From CAZTYW01 sp964617695 (lineage in GTDB: Bacteria > Chloroflexota > Dehalococcoidia > UBA2247 > RBG-13-53-26): a stretch of 13,229 nt of DNA. This document shows positions 1 to 6,448 of the stretch, piece by piece. Below the pieces are notes generated by a model that saw only the letters and a list, made by a program, of their open reading frames with translations, searched no databases and was not told the DNA's origin. Numbering within the stretch: position 1 is the first letter of the stretch; each line of letters starts with the position of its first letter. Location of the stretch: positions 1-13,229 of the forward strand of contig CAZTYW010000057.1 of the NCBI GenBank assembly GCA_964617695.1. The letters are read 5' to 3'. The translations under genes and the position numbers were made by a program.

Positions 1-22
1 TAAACGAGGGCCGTCCAGGCAA

Positions 23-83
23 AGCCAGCGGTCAGATTCGAACTGACGACCGGCGGTCTACGGCGCCGCCCTTCAGGCCTGGC
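23..83 (-). pseudogene. tRNA-Thr(CGU)-like remnant lacking the D arm
   Basis: On the minus strand, bases 63 to 23 read as the 3' part of a tRNA. There is a CGT anticodon (62-60) followed by A37, a 5-nt variable loop, a perfect T arm (GTCAG, TTCGAAT loop, CTGAC), the acceptor strand CGCTGGC typical of tRNA-Thr, and discriminator T23. CCA is not encoded. The 5' side is damaged: GCCAG (83-79) pairs with CTGGC but the next two acceptor pairs fail. Only about 9 nt then separate it from the anticodon stem, so there is no room for a D arm. Position 33 is C rather than the near-universal U, and the 31-39 pair is C-A. At 61 nt it is about 12 nt short. The 5' end overlaps the last codons and stop of rpsT. 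I read it as a decayed tRNA. The outer helix extends to 8 bp (AAAGCCAG with CTGGCTTT), so it might now act as an rpsT 3' stem-loop. Confidence 0.6.
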
Positions 84-327
84 TTTTCACCGCTTGGTTC
101 AGCTTTCTCACCAGGCGCGATTTTCGCCGGGCAGCCTTGTTCGGGTGAATAACGCCCTTCTGGGCCGCCTTGTCCAGGGCAACCACTGCCCCGACCACAG
201 CCTCTCTGGCTGCATCAATCTCTCCCGACGAGATCACTCCCTCTGCTTTGGCTGAAGACGTCTTCACGAACTTCCGTACGGACTTGTTGCGCAACCGCCT
301 TCTATCTGTCTTGTCTGGCTTCGGCAA
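73..327 (-). CDS. rpsT: 30S ribosomal protein S20
   Basis: This 84-aa, very basic protein has the S20 signature: an N-terminal RRR-LRNKSVR-like stretch, and a second half with the motif KGVIHPNKAARRKSRLVRKLN that packs against 16S rRNA. The length matches the family (about 84-90 aa). S20 binds the 5' domain of 16S rRNA early in 30S assembly. The start is TTG (327-325), preceded by a strong AAGGAGG Shine-Dalgarno about 4-5 nt upstream; no ATG fits better. The gene lies 45 bp downstream of rel on the same strand with no visible promoter in the gap, so co-transcription from the rel promoter is likely. The last codons and stop overlap the tRNA-Thr-like remnant. Identification is confident. Confidence 0.93.
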   Translation of the reverse strand: MPKPDKTDRRRLRNKSVRKFVKTSSAKAEGVISSGEIDAAREAVVGAVVALDKAAQKGVIHPNKAARRKSRLVRKLNQAVKSQA

Positions 328-372
328 TTCGCCTCCTTGCTGATTCGATGACTCGCAGTTCTGACTTCCGGA

Positions 373-2544
373 CTAGTTCCCGTTTCCGTCCACCCGTGAC
401 GAACCCGTCTCTCCACCCCGCGTCACGCTAATGGCTCCGCTGACTCCCTCGAGCTTTGATAGCAGCCGGGATAGCTGGGTGATGCTTCTTATGCCCAGAG
501 TGAGAAATATGGAGATCGAGTTGTTTTCGTGCTGAGTAGACCTTATCGAGTCTATGTTTACCCTCTCCTCGGCCACCACAGTGGTGACGTCCCGCAGCAG
601 CCCCAGCCTGTCCCAGGCGTCAACGCGCACAATCACCGGGTACAACTGGTCCACCCTTCCCCACTCGACCGAGACCACCCTCTCCTTCTCCGTCAGGCGG
701 ACCATGTTGGGACAGTCCTGTCGGTGGACGCTTACGCCCCTGCTACGAGTAATATAGCCGATGATCTCGTCTCCAGGCAAGGGATTACAGCAGCGCGCTA
801 TCTGGGTCAGCAGGTCACCGGTCCCGAGCACTTTGATGCCCACGGGGATGGAAGGGGGTGCGGGGAGTTCCTCCTCTACTACCTTTGGCTGCTCCTCTCT
901 TACTGCGATCCTGGTGACAATCTGGCTGGCGCTGATCTCTCCGCAGCCGATAGCGGCGTAGAAGTCCTCGGTGCTATCGTACATGAACAGTTGGGCGATA
1001 TCTTCGCGGCTGCCCAGGCTGATTCCCAGCCGCCGCAACTCCTTGTCAAAGATCTCTTTGCCCTTCTCGATGTTCTCCGACCTGGCCTGCTTTCTGAACC
1101 ACTGTCGAATCCGTTCTTGCGCCCGGGAAGTCTTGACGTAGCCCAGATTGGGATTGAGCCAGTCGCGGCTGGGACCTCTGTCCCCTTTGGCAGCCACAAT
1201 CTCCACCGTGTCGCCATTGCGCAGGCGGTACACTAGCGGCACCAGCTTGCCGTTGACCTTGGCTCCGATGCAGCGGTGTCCCAGATCCGTGTGTATGTTG
1301 TAGGCAAAGTCCAGCACCGTAGAGCCGGCAGGCAGGTCTCTTATCTCACCCTTCGGCGTATACACGAACACCTGGTCCTGCAGGATGTCCGTCTTCACTG
1401 ACTCGAGGAACTCCCGGGTACCGCTTATTTCCCTGTGCCACTCGAGGAGCTGCCGCAGTCCGGATATCCGCTGCTCAAACAGGTCTTGCTTGGCACCTTC
1501 CTTGTAGCGCCAGTGGGCCGCAACGCCGTATTCGGCCGAGTCGTGCATCTCGTGGGTGCGGATCTGTATTTCGATGGGAGTGCCATAGCACATAACGGTA
1601 GTGTGAAGTGACCGGTAGCCGTTCCGCTTGGGTGTGGCGATATAGTCGTTGAACTCGCCAGTCACGGGACGCCACGAGCTATGAACGATGCCCAGGGCAT
1701 GGTAGCAGTCCTCGACCTCATCCAGGATTACCCTGACCGCCAGGAGATCATGGATGTCGCTCAGGTCCTTGCCTTGACTGGCATACCTCTGCATCTTCCG
1801 GTGCAAGCTGAAGATGCTCTTCGACCTTCCGGAGATCTTGGCTCTGAGCCCTGCTCTCTCCAGTTCCCTGCCCAGCTCTTCCGTGACCCGGCTGATCACC
1901 TTCTCGTGGGCTGTCTCCTGCCTGGCGACCAGTGCGCTTGTCTGGCGGTACCTGGCGCCATCGAGGTACATGAAGGACAGGTCTTCTAGCTGTGTCCGCA
2001 GCTTCACGATGCCCAGCCTGTGGGCCAGCGGGGCGTAGACCTCCAGCGTCTCTTTGGCAATGGGCCGGCGTCTGGCAGGGGGCAGAGCATCCAGAGTCCG
2101 CATGTTGTGCAGTCGGTCCGCCAGCTTGATGAACACCACCCGCAGGTCCTCTGCCATAGCTACCAGCATCTTTCTCAAGCTTTCAGCCTGCAGGTCCTCA
2201 CCGGCAGGTCTTTCCAGGGCGTGCCAGGAGACATAGCTCAGCTTGGTGACCCCGTCCACCAGACTGCTGATCTCGGGCCCGAACACTTCCTCAATCCGGG
2301 ACAGGGGTACGGAGCAGTCCTCAGGGACATCGTGGAGCAAAGCTGCCGCCAGGGAACTGGCGTCCAGTCTGAGGTCGGTCAGGATCGAGGCAGCCTCGAG
2401 CGGGTGCTGCAGGTATGGCTCCCCCGACTTGCGTGTCTGTCCTTTGTGTGCCTCAAGGGCAAACTGGTAGGCCTCCTCGACCAGCCCAAGCCTTTCTCGG
2501 GGCAGATAACCGCCTGCTTTCTCCAGCAGTTCAGCGATCTCCAT
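373..2544 (-). CDS. rel: Bifunctional (p)ppGpp synthetase/hydrolase, RelA/SpoT family
   Basis: This 723-aa cytosolic protein makes (p)ppGpp from ATP and GDP/GTP during starvation and hydrolyses it afterwards. Domains in order: the HD hydrolase (about 25-180), with H47, H71-D72, E75-D76 and D143/N147 all present, so hydrolysis looks intact; the synthetase (about 235-350), with R240-K242-S243, D263 and E325 in the IEIQIRT motif; the TGS domain (392-450); a helical linker; a Cys/His zinc-finger-like region (C585, C586, H607, C611); and a C-terminal ACT domain (about 636-709). The length is normal for long Rel proteins. One oddity is EFND at 297-300, where bifunctional Rel proteins usually have RxKD and synthetase-only RelA has ExDD. 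The ATG start at 2544-2542 has no Shine-Dalgarno but sits about 4 nt from the predicted transcription start. rpsT follows 45 bp downstream. Family assignment is very secure; fine substrate balance is not predictable. Confidence 0.95.
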   Translation of the reverse strand: MEIAELLEKAGGYLPRERLGLVEEAYQFALEAHKGQTRKSGEPYLQHPLEAASILTDLRLDASSLAAALLHDVPEDCSVPLSRIEEVFGPEISSLVDGVTKLSYVSWHALERPAGEDLQAESLRKMLVAMAEDLRVVFIKLADRLHNMRTLDALPPARRRPIAKETLEVYAPLAHRLGIVKLRTQLEDLSFMYLDGARYRQTSALVARQETAHEKVISRVTEELGRELERAGLRAKISGRSKSIFSLHRKMQRYASQGKDLSDIHDLLAVRVILDEVEDCYHALGIVHSSWRPVTGEFNDYIATPKRNGYRSLHTTVMCYGTPIEIQIRTHEMHDSAEYGVAAHWRYKEGAKQDLFEQRISGLRQLLEWHREISGTREFLESVKTDILQDQVFVYTPKGEIRDLPAGSTVLDFAYNIHTDLGHRCIGAKVNGKLVPLVYRLRNGDTVEIVAAKGDRGPSRDWLNPNLGYVKTSRAQERIRQWFRKQARSENIEKGKEIFDKELRRLGISLGSREDIAQLFMYDSTEDFYAAIGCGEISASQIVTRIAVREEQPKVVEEELPAPPSIPVGIKVLGTGDLLTQIARCCNPLPGDEIIGYITRSRGVSVHRQDCPNMVRLTEKERVVSVEWGRVDQLYPVIVRVDAWDRLGLLRDVTTVVAEERVNIDSIRSTQHENNSISIFLTLGIRSITQLSRLLSKLEGVSGAISVTRGGETGSSRVDGNGN

Positions 2545-2547
2545 GGT

Positions 2548-2583
2548 GGCTCAGAGTATATCTGCCATAATCCTCAACGTCAA
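2548..2583 (-). promoter_or_regulatory. Sigma70-type promoter of rel, near-leaderless
   Basis: On the minus strand, TTGACG (2583-2578) is followed by exactly 17 bp and TATACT (2560-2555), a near-consensus -35/-10 pair. Seven bases on, transcription would start near 2548, only about 4 nt before the rel ATG at 2544. The gene lacks a Shine-Dalgarno, which agrees with a leaderless or near-leaderless mRNA. The start site is inferred from spacing only. Confidence 0.7.
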
Positions 2584-2938
2584 GTTGGGCTGTGCCCGTC
2601 TCGGTCGGGGGACCCTGGCGTAGAGACCGGGTTCAGCCGGGCCGATGAGATCCTCTCCTTCTCCTGGCGGAGCAAGTGCCTGGAGGAGCGCAGACCGGTG
2701 CCATCGGCGCCGGAAGGCTGCAAGTACGCGGTTGGCGGCAAGCTCCCTCGGAGGCAGGTGGTCGTGGCTTGCCCTGCCTTTGGGCCACGATGGGCTTCAT
2801 CACCCTCTAACTGAAATGTCAACGTTTCCATGGGGAAAGTATCCGCCTTGAGACCATGCCTAAAGCCTTCGTAACCAATCCTCAACCACGGCTGTGCTAG
2901 CCTGAAGACGGCAAATGAAACAGGCTGAAGGCTGTTAC
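2584..2938. other. Intergenic region between rel and gene A, no gene seen
   Basis: About 355 bp separate the divergent rel promoter and the gene A leader. A bulged hairpin (2595-2602 with 2623-2631, enclosing a small GGTC/GACC hairpin at 2603-2614) lies just upstream of the rel -35. The open frames on both strands resemble no family, have irregular composition and lack ribosome-binding sites. I found no convincing plus-strand promoter for gene A; TTGAGA at 2850 has no good -10 partner. The stretch may be decayed sequence. Confidence 0.4.
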
Positions 2939-3020
2939 GCCCCGGGGTCAACTGCAGCGACCCGGTCGGTCGAGGCGATGAACCAGGAAAAATCTCCCTG
3001 ATCCGTCAGGGGCTAGAAAG
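2939..3020 (+). promoter_or_regulatory. Structured 5' leader of gene A, shared with gene B
   Basis: This leader aligns with 4508-4588. Shared elements in order are: GCCCCGGGG; hairpin 1 (GGGTC 2945-2949 with GACCC 2959-2963, 9-nt loop); a linker containing GGTCGGTCG; a GGAAA stretch; hairpin 2 (CCCTGA 2996-3001 with TCAGGG 3006-3011, tetraloop TCCG); then CTAGAAAG ending 11 nt before the ATG. Against the gene B copy, hairpin 1 changes U-A to C-G and C-G to U-A, and hairpin 2 gains a pair and changes its loop, so base pairing is kept while sequence changes. That points to a selected RNA structure. I cannot match it to a known riboswitch class. It could be a ligand- or protein-binding leader, or an mRNA-stabilising element. 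Confidence 0.55.
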
Positions 3021-3031
3021 GGTAGACAGGC

Positions 3032-4111
3032 ATGAAGAAGAGCATGTTTATTGGCCTGGCGCTGGCTGTGGTTCTGGCAGTGATGCTGGCGTCGGCGCCA
3101 ACGCTGGCCCAGTTGGTCAACACCAGCGTCAATGTACAGGGCGGCACGACCACCCCGCCGATAATCAAGTGCAAGTGGGAGCAGTGCAATTTCACTGCCA
3201 CAGGTGAGCTTGAGGACGGCGATCCTCTGCACGAGACGCCCGGGTCCCAGTTCCTGCCACCTCTGGAGTACGATGGAACAAAGGCGGTGCAGTACTGGGC
3301 GGTGGTAACCGACCCCGAGGGCGTAGGGACTGTAACCCAGGTAGCTGTGGAAGTGTATCATCCACTGGGACCTCCCGAAAACGGCTCCAGGAAGTACCAG
3401 CTTATCCTGACCAGGGTGCCGAAGTTTGAGCTAGGTATTCCCGCATTTGAGGCTGCTGATACTGCAGGACTGGTCACCTACAATGTCGGCTACGACTACA
3501 GTGACGTCTGGGAAGAGCTGGACAAGTGCACCGCCGAGGTGTACATGGTGCAGGAGGACCTCTCCTATCATCAGCCAGCAGGTGATTACCGGGTGGTTGC
3601 CGATGCCTGTGACAACAGTGGCGGCTGGGCGAGCGAGAATGAGACCGATCTGGAGAACTTCTTCACGTACGTCGCGGTGTGCGGCATAGAAATCGACTTC
3701 ACCGCCGTCGACTACGGAACGACAGCCGTCTGCTTCAACAAGTGGATCGCCGGTGACGCGGTGTTCGACGATCCCCCTGTGGTGGCTAATGGTGTGGACA
3801 AATTCGCCACCGTGCGCAACATCGGAAACACCAACGCCTTCATCACGTTGGAGCAGGACGACATGGGCTTCAGCTACTCGGGACCTCCCGAGGAGCCGGT
3901 GTGGAACGTAGAGTACGATGCCAGGCTGGGAAGCAATCCAGCGAATGAGGTACAGTATCTGCCGTTCCAGGAAGTGCAACTGCCAAACAAGTTGCTGCTG
4001 TGCGACACTGACGAGCTGGACTTCTCCATCCACATCATTAAGTCAGTCCTTGGCGAGCATTTTGGCGAGATGATAGTGGGTTGTGTGGAAGCTCCGTTTG
4101 ACAACGGCTAG
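3032..4111 (+). CDS. Secreted surface protein A, paralogue of gene B
   Basis: This 359-aa protein has a clear Sec signal peptide (MKKS start, hydrophobic core 6-22, cleavage probably after the Ala of APTLA near 26). The acidic mature part has two regions. The first (about 44-215) includes IIKCKWEQ, LEDGDP, QFLPPLEYDGTKAVQYW and GPPENGS. The second (about 216-356) includes IEIDF, a KWIAGD block, VRNIGNT, QDDMGFSYSGPP, WNVEYDARLGS, LPNKLLLC and LDFSIHI. The alternating polar/hydrophobic pattern suggests beta sandwiches; NIGNT-type motifs recall Ig-like and TasA-like export proteins. There are eight cysteines (47, 52, 166, 193, 217, 234, 324, 351), so disulfides are plausible outside the cell. 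There is no membrane anchor or LPXTG. It is closely related to gene B and to the C-terminal part of gene C. An AAAGG about 10 nt upstream may bind the ribosome. No named family is recognised; a structural surface or fibre role is inference. Confidence 0.88.
   Translation: MKKSMFIGLALAVVLAVMLASAPTLAQLVNTSVNVQGGTTTPPIIKCKWEQCNFTATGELEDGDPLHETPGSQFLPPLEYDGTKAVQYWAVVTDPEGVGTVTQVAVEVYHPLGPPENGSRKYQLILTRVPKFELGIPAFEAADTAGLVTYNVGYDYSDVWEELDKCTAEVYMVQEDLSYHQPAGDYRVVADACDNSGGWASENETDLENFFTYVAVCGIEIDFTAVDYGTTAVCFNKWIAGDAVFDDPPVVANGVDKFATVRNIGNTNAFITLEQDDMGFSYSGPPEEPVWNVEYDARLGSNPANEVQYLPFQEVQLPNKLLLCDTDELDFSIHIIKSVLGEHFGEMIVGCVEAPFDNG
3246..3326 (+). repeat. 81-bp block identical between genes A and B
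   Basis: Bases 3246-3326 in gene A match 4814-4894 in gene B at every position, third codon positions included, although the flanking coding sequence differs at many sites. It covers the codons for QFLPPLEYDGTKAVQYW and the residues after it. A second identical stretch of about 40 bp lies around the codons for KYQLILTRVPKFE. This looks like recent gene conversion or strong constraint on DNA or RNA. Confidence 0.85.
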
Positions 4112-4164
4112 CCCGCGGCTCTTCCGCGCAGACGCTCACTCGGTTTGGCAACGGCTTGATGGAA

Positions 4165-4197
4165 GACGCGCACGGCCCCCTAGGTGCCGTGCGTGTC
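4165..4197 (+). terminator. 12-bp stem-loop downstream of gene A
   Basis: GACGCGCACGGC (4165-4176) pairs with GCCGTGCGTGTC (4186-4197), including one G-U pair, around a 9-nt loop. It begins 53 nt after the gene A stop. No T tract follows, so it is not a classic intrinsic terminator; it may stop transcription with Rho or protect the mRNA 3' end. A hairpin with nearly the same stem lies in the equivalent place after gene B (5724-5759). Confidence 0.5.
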
Positions 4198-4507
4198 GGT
4201 TTATGGACTGCCGTTGCTATGCCTGCCTTCAAGAATGGTCAGGAGCCCCGCAAGCTGCGGCCTGTGGACGGGCTCCGGCTTGCTCAGCCCTGGCTCACAG
4301 TAATGTGTCCCTTTCCTCGCGATGGTGTGACCCCCTCGACACCAACCGGGTAACCGTTTTAACCCCGTCTCAACGTCCGTCACGCGACACTATGTCCGTG
4401 CTGGACCGGCATAGCGCGCCGGCCGAGACCGATGTGTCTCACTCCGTTCAGGTCTTTTGCAGCAGAGAGCGGGATGGGGCTCTATTCAAAGGAGGAGACG
4501 CCGCTAT
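4198..4507 (+). other. Intergenic region before gene B, structured, no gene seen
   Basis: About 310 bp hold no credible protein gene. Visible structures are a stem with GGAGCCC (4242-4248) pairing with GGGCTCC (4270-4276) around an inner CGCA/TGCG hairpin, and a 6-bp hairpin TGGTGT/ACACCA (4323-4344). A weak promoter candidate, TTGCAG-17 bp-TCTATT (4458-4486), lies just before the gene B leader. AAAGGAGGAG at 4488-4497 precedes a 7-codon ATG frame (4506-4529) that overlaps the leader RNA. Confidence 0.35.
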
Positions 4508-4588
4508 GCCCCGGGGCTGCTCAGGCTAGTCCGGTCGGTCGGGGAGACACGGCGAGGAAAGTCCCTCGATTAGTCGAGGGCTAGAAAG
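4508..4588 (+). promoter_or_regulatory. Structured 5' leader of gene B, shared with gene A
   Basis: This is the second copy of the leader at 2939-3020, with the same order and spacing. Hairpin 1 is GGGCT (4514-4518) with AGTCC (4528-4532) around a 9-nt loop. The linker is CCGGTCGGTCGGGG (4531-4544), followed by GAGGAAAGT. Hairpin 2 is CCCTCGA (4563-4569) with TCGAGGG (4574-4580), loop TTAG. CTAGAAAG then ends 11 nt before the ATG, as in gene A. The paired bases differ from the gene A copy in a way that keeps pairing. GAGGAAAGTCC resembles a conserved RNase P RNA motif, but nothing else of that RNA is present. Confidence 0.55.
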
Positions 4589-4599
4589 CAAGGGCCAAA

Positions 4600-5679
4600 A
4601 TGAGAAAGGTCATTTCGATTGGTTTGGCGCTGGCTGTGACGCTGTCGCTGCTGTTGGTGGCGGTGCCGGTGATGGCTGCCGACGGACAGGCTGTTACCAC
4701 CCAGGTCGATGTGCAGGGCGGCACGACCACGCCGCCAATCATCAAGTGCAAGTGGGAGCAGGACACTACCCCTGACCTTGAGGATGGCGACCCGACGCAC
4801 AGCACACCGGGAGCCCAGTTCCTGCCACCTCTGGAGTACGATGGAACAAAGGCGGTGCAGTACTGGGCGGTGGTAACCGACCCCGAGGGCGTAGAGACTG
4901 TAAGCCAGGTGACTGTCGATGTGTATCATCCGGCAGGACCTCCCGAGAACGGCTCGAAGAAGTACCAGCTTATCCTGACCAGGGTGCCGAAGTTTGAGGA
5001 CGGCATTCCCGCCTACATCGCGGCCCGTGACGCGGGGCTCGTCACCTACAATTCCGGGTACACCCATACTGAGGTCATGACCGAGCTGGAGAAGTGCACC
5101 GCCGAGGTGTATCTGGTGCAGGAGAATCTCTCCTATCACCAGCCGGGCGGCGACTACAGGGTGGTCGCTGATGCGTGTGACGTCAGTGGCGGCTGGGCAA
5201 GCGAGAGCGAGGCCGATCTGGAGAACTTCTTCCGGTATGTGCCAATCTGCGGCATAGAGATCGATTTCACAGCCGTGAACTACGGACCGACCACGGTGTG
5301 CTACAACAAGTGGATTGCCGGTGACACGGTGTTCGACGATCCCCCAGGCATCGCACCGGATGAGACCCTGGCCACCGTGCGTAACATAGGCAACACCGAC
5401 GCCTACATCACGCTTTGCCAGGACGACATGGGCTTCAGTTACTCCGGGCCTCCGGAGAACAAGGCCTGGAACGTGGAATACGATGCCAGGCTGGGAAGCA
5501 ATCCGGCGTACGAGAAGGTCTATGTGCCGTATGAGACGGTGCAACTTCCGAATAGGCTGCCGCTCTGTAACACCGACGAGCTCGACTTCTCCATCCACGT
5601 GAAGAAGTCCACCGTCGGCGAGAGGGTCGGCAACATGACGGTGGGCTGCATGGAGGCGCCATTCGAAACTGCCGGGTAG
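4600..5679 (+). CDS. Secreted surface protein B, paralogue of gene A
   Basis: This 359-aa protein aligns with gene A over its whole length with almost no gaps. It has a Sec signal peptide (MRKV start, hydrophobic core 6-24, cleavage probably after VMA near 26) and the same two regions with LEDGDP, QFLPPLEYDGTKAVQYW, GPPENGS, CGIEIDF, NKWIAGD, VRNIGNT, QDDMGFSYSGPP, WNVEYDARLGS and LDFSIHV. It also has eight cysteines, but one has moved: C52 of gene A is absent and C274 (ITLCQDD) is new. There is no anchor motif. The start is ATG with AAGGG 5 nt upstream. Its leader and downstream hairpin match those of gene A, so the whole transcription unit was duplicated, not just the coding region. Function is unknown; a co-assembling or alternately expressed subunit of a surface structure is plausible. 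Confidence 0.88.
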   Translation: MRKVISIGLALAVTLSLLLVAVPVMAADGQAVTTQVDVQGGTTTPPIIKCKWEQDTTPDLEDGDPTHSTPGAQFLPPLEYDGTKAVQYWAVVTDPEGVETVSQVTVDVYHPAGPPENGSKKYQLILTRVPKFEDGIPAYIAARDAGLVTYNSGYTHTEVMTELEKCTAEVYLVQENLSYHQPGGDYRVVADACDVSGGWASESEADLENFFRYVPICGIEIDFTAVNYGPTTVCYNKWIAGDTVFDDPPGIAPDETLATVRNIGNTDAYITLCQDDMGFSYSGPPENKAWNVEYDARLGSNPAYEKVYVPYETVQLPNRLPLCNTDELDFSIHVKKSTVGERVGNMTVGCMEAPFETAG

Positions 5680-5723
5680 GTGTCTGACTGGCGTCGCCCG
5701 TCGAGCTACCTGAGAACGGTAAC

Positions 5724-5759
5724 CACGCGCACGGTCTCCCAAAGGAAGCCGTGCGCGTG
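5724..5759 (+). terminator. 11-bp stem-loop downstream of gene B
   Basis: CACGCGCACGG (5724-5734) pairs perfectly with CCGTGCGCGTG (5749-5759) around a 14-nt loop containing CCCAAAGG. It starts 45 nt after the gene B stop, and the stem is nearly the one found after gene A. No T tract follows. The apical part recurs at 6449-6468 after gene D with 18 of 20 bases identical. Confidence 0.5.
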
Positions 5760-5778
5760 AGCCCACTCATGGACGAAC

Positions 5779-5825
5779 GCACGGCGGACGCCGGCCTGCG
5801 ACATGCTTCTGGCAGTTCGCCGTGC
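5779..5825 (+). promoter_or_regulatory. Long stem-loop in the gene D 5' region
   Basis: GCACGGCGGAC (5779-5789) pairs with GTTCGCCGTGC (5815-5825), 11 bp with one G-U, around a 25-nt loop. It lies 20 nt after the hairpin that follows gene B and 28 nt before the gene D ATG, so B-D read-through RNA would carry two strong stems in tandem. It may be an expression or processing element; its role is unknown. Confidence 0.4.
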
Positions 5826-5853
5826 AAACCTGGTAGAAAAGGGGTCGGAAAAA

Positions 5854-6426
5854 ATGGCCAAGCTAATCAAACTGACTCTGGCTGGCACGGTACCCATCCT
5901 GATTGCGCTTCTGCTTTCAGGCAGTGCCGGCGCTGCAGGGCTGGGGATGGGACCGTCGAAGATCGAAATCACCGAGGCTCTGAAGGGCGAGCAGCACGAG
6001 CACACCATCTTCCTGAAGTACACGGACGACGCCGATTGCGTTGTCGAGCTCAGTGCCACGGGTGACATCGCCGACTGGGTCAGCTTCTACTGCCTGGATG
6101 ATCCCGCCACGCCGATAGACAGCGCCGTTGCGCCAGCAAAGGAGTGGGCCTATTTTAGGGTCAAATTTGACATCCCCTCCGATGCTCCTCTTGGGACTTC
6201 CGGCGGCAGCCTGTACGCAGTGACTGTGCCGCCGGACGTCGGCGAAGGGGGGACGGTGAGTCTCCAGGGGCGGGTGGATGTCACCATCGACGTTGTGGGG
6301 CCGGGCGGGATGCCCGTGGGGCTGATCATCGGCATCGTAGCTGCGGTACTACTGCCTGCCACCGGGCTGGGCATAGTCCTGTACCGGAGAAGGACAGCCT
6401 CAGGCGGGGAAGGACCGCCTGTCTAG
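5854..6426 (+). CDS. Membrane-anchored secreted protein D
   Basis: This 190-aa protein has a Sec signal peptide (1-27, ending GSAGA). An extracellular region (about 28-150) follows with an alternating pattern suggesting one Ig-like beta sandwich (GPSKIEITEALKGE, then strands through VDVTIDVVGP) and two cysteines (62, 80). A transmembrane helix (about 154-177) and a short cytosolic tail beginning YRRR complete it. The topology is type I: bulk outside, C-terminus inside. The start chosen is ATG 5854, where the signal peptide begins directly; an upstream in-frame ATG at 5803 would add 17 residues, overlap the stem at 5815-5825 and lacks support. AAGGGG lies about 10 nt upstream of 5854. Lying between paralogues B and C, it is a candidate membrane anchor or assembly partner for them. 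No named family is recognised. Confidence 0.82.
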   Translation: MAKLIKLTLAGTVPILIALLLSGSAGAAGLGMGPSKIEITEALKGEQHEHTIFLKYTDDADCVVELSATGDIADWVSFYCLDDPATPIDSAVAPAKEWAYFRVKFDIPSDAPLGTSGGSLYAVTVPPDVGEGGTVSLQGRVDVTIDVVGPGGMPVGLIIGIVAAVLLPATGLGIVLYRRRTASGGEGPPV

Positions 6427-6448
6427 GAAGTCCTTCCGGTGACTGGTT

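Noticed and set aside
2020..2814. 264-aa plus-strand open frame over the start of rel
   Set aside because: Antisense shadow of the well-supported rel gene; no recognisable protein and no ribosome-binding site.
2580..2951. 123-aa minus-strand open frame in the rel/gene A gap
   Set aside because: It runs over the rel promoter, has irregular composition and matches no family I know. Without a search I treat it as non-coding.
2939..3020. Known riboswitch (cyclic di-GMP-I or fluoride) in the A/B leader
   Set aside because: Short resemblances such as GGCGATGA occur only in the gene A copy, and the conserved cores of these classes are absent.
4458..4486. Promoter TTGCAG-17-TCTATT for gene B
   Set aside because: Only three and four matches to the consensus hexamers; the implied start would fall inside the Shine-Dalgarno of the short frame. 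Kept as a note only.
4544..4570. RNase P RNA-like GAGGAAAGTCC motif in the gene B leader
   Set aside because: Only this short motif is present; none of the other conserved RNase P RNA regions follows, and a simple hairpin comes next.
4570..5766. 398-aa open frame on the minus strand opposite gene B, with similar long frames opposite A (2948-3361, 3431-4033) and C (7036-8109)
   Set aside because: They mirror the codon structure of genes with clear signal peptides and paralogy on the plus strand. They lack ribosome sites and family resemblance, and their mutual similarity only reflects the A/B/C homology.
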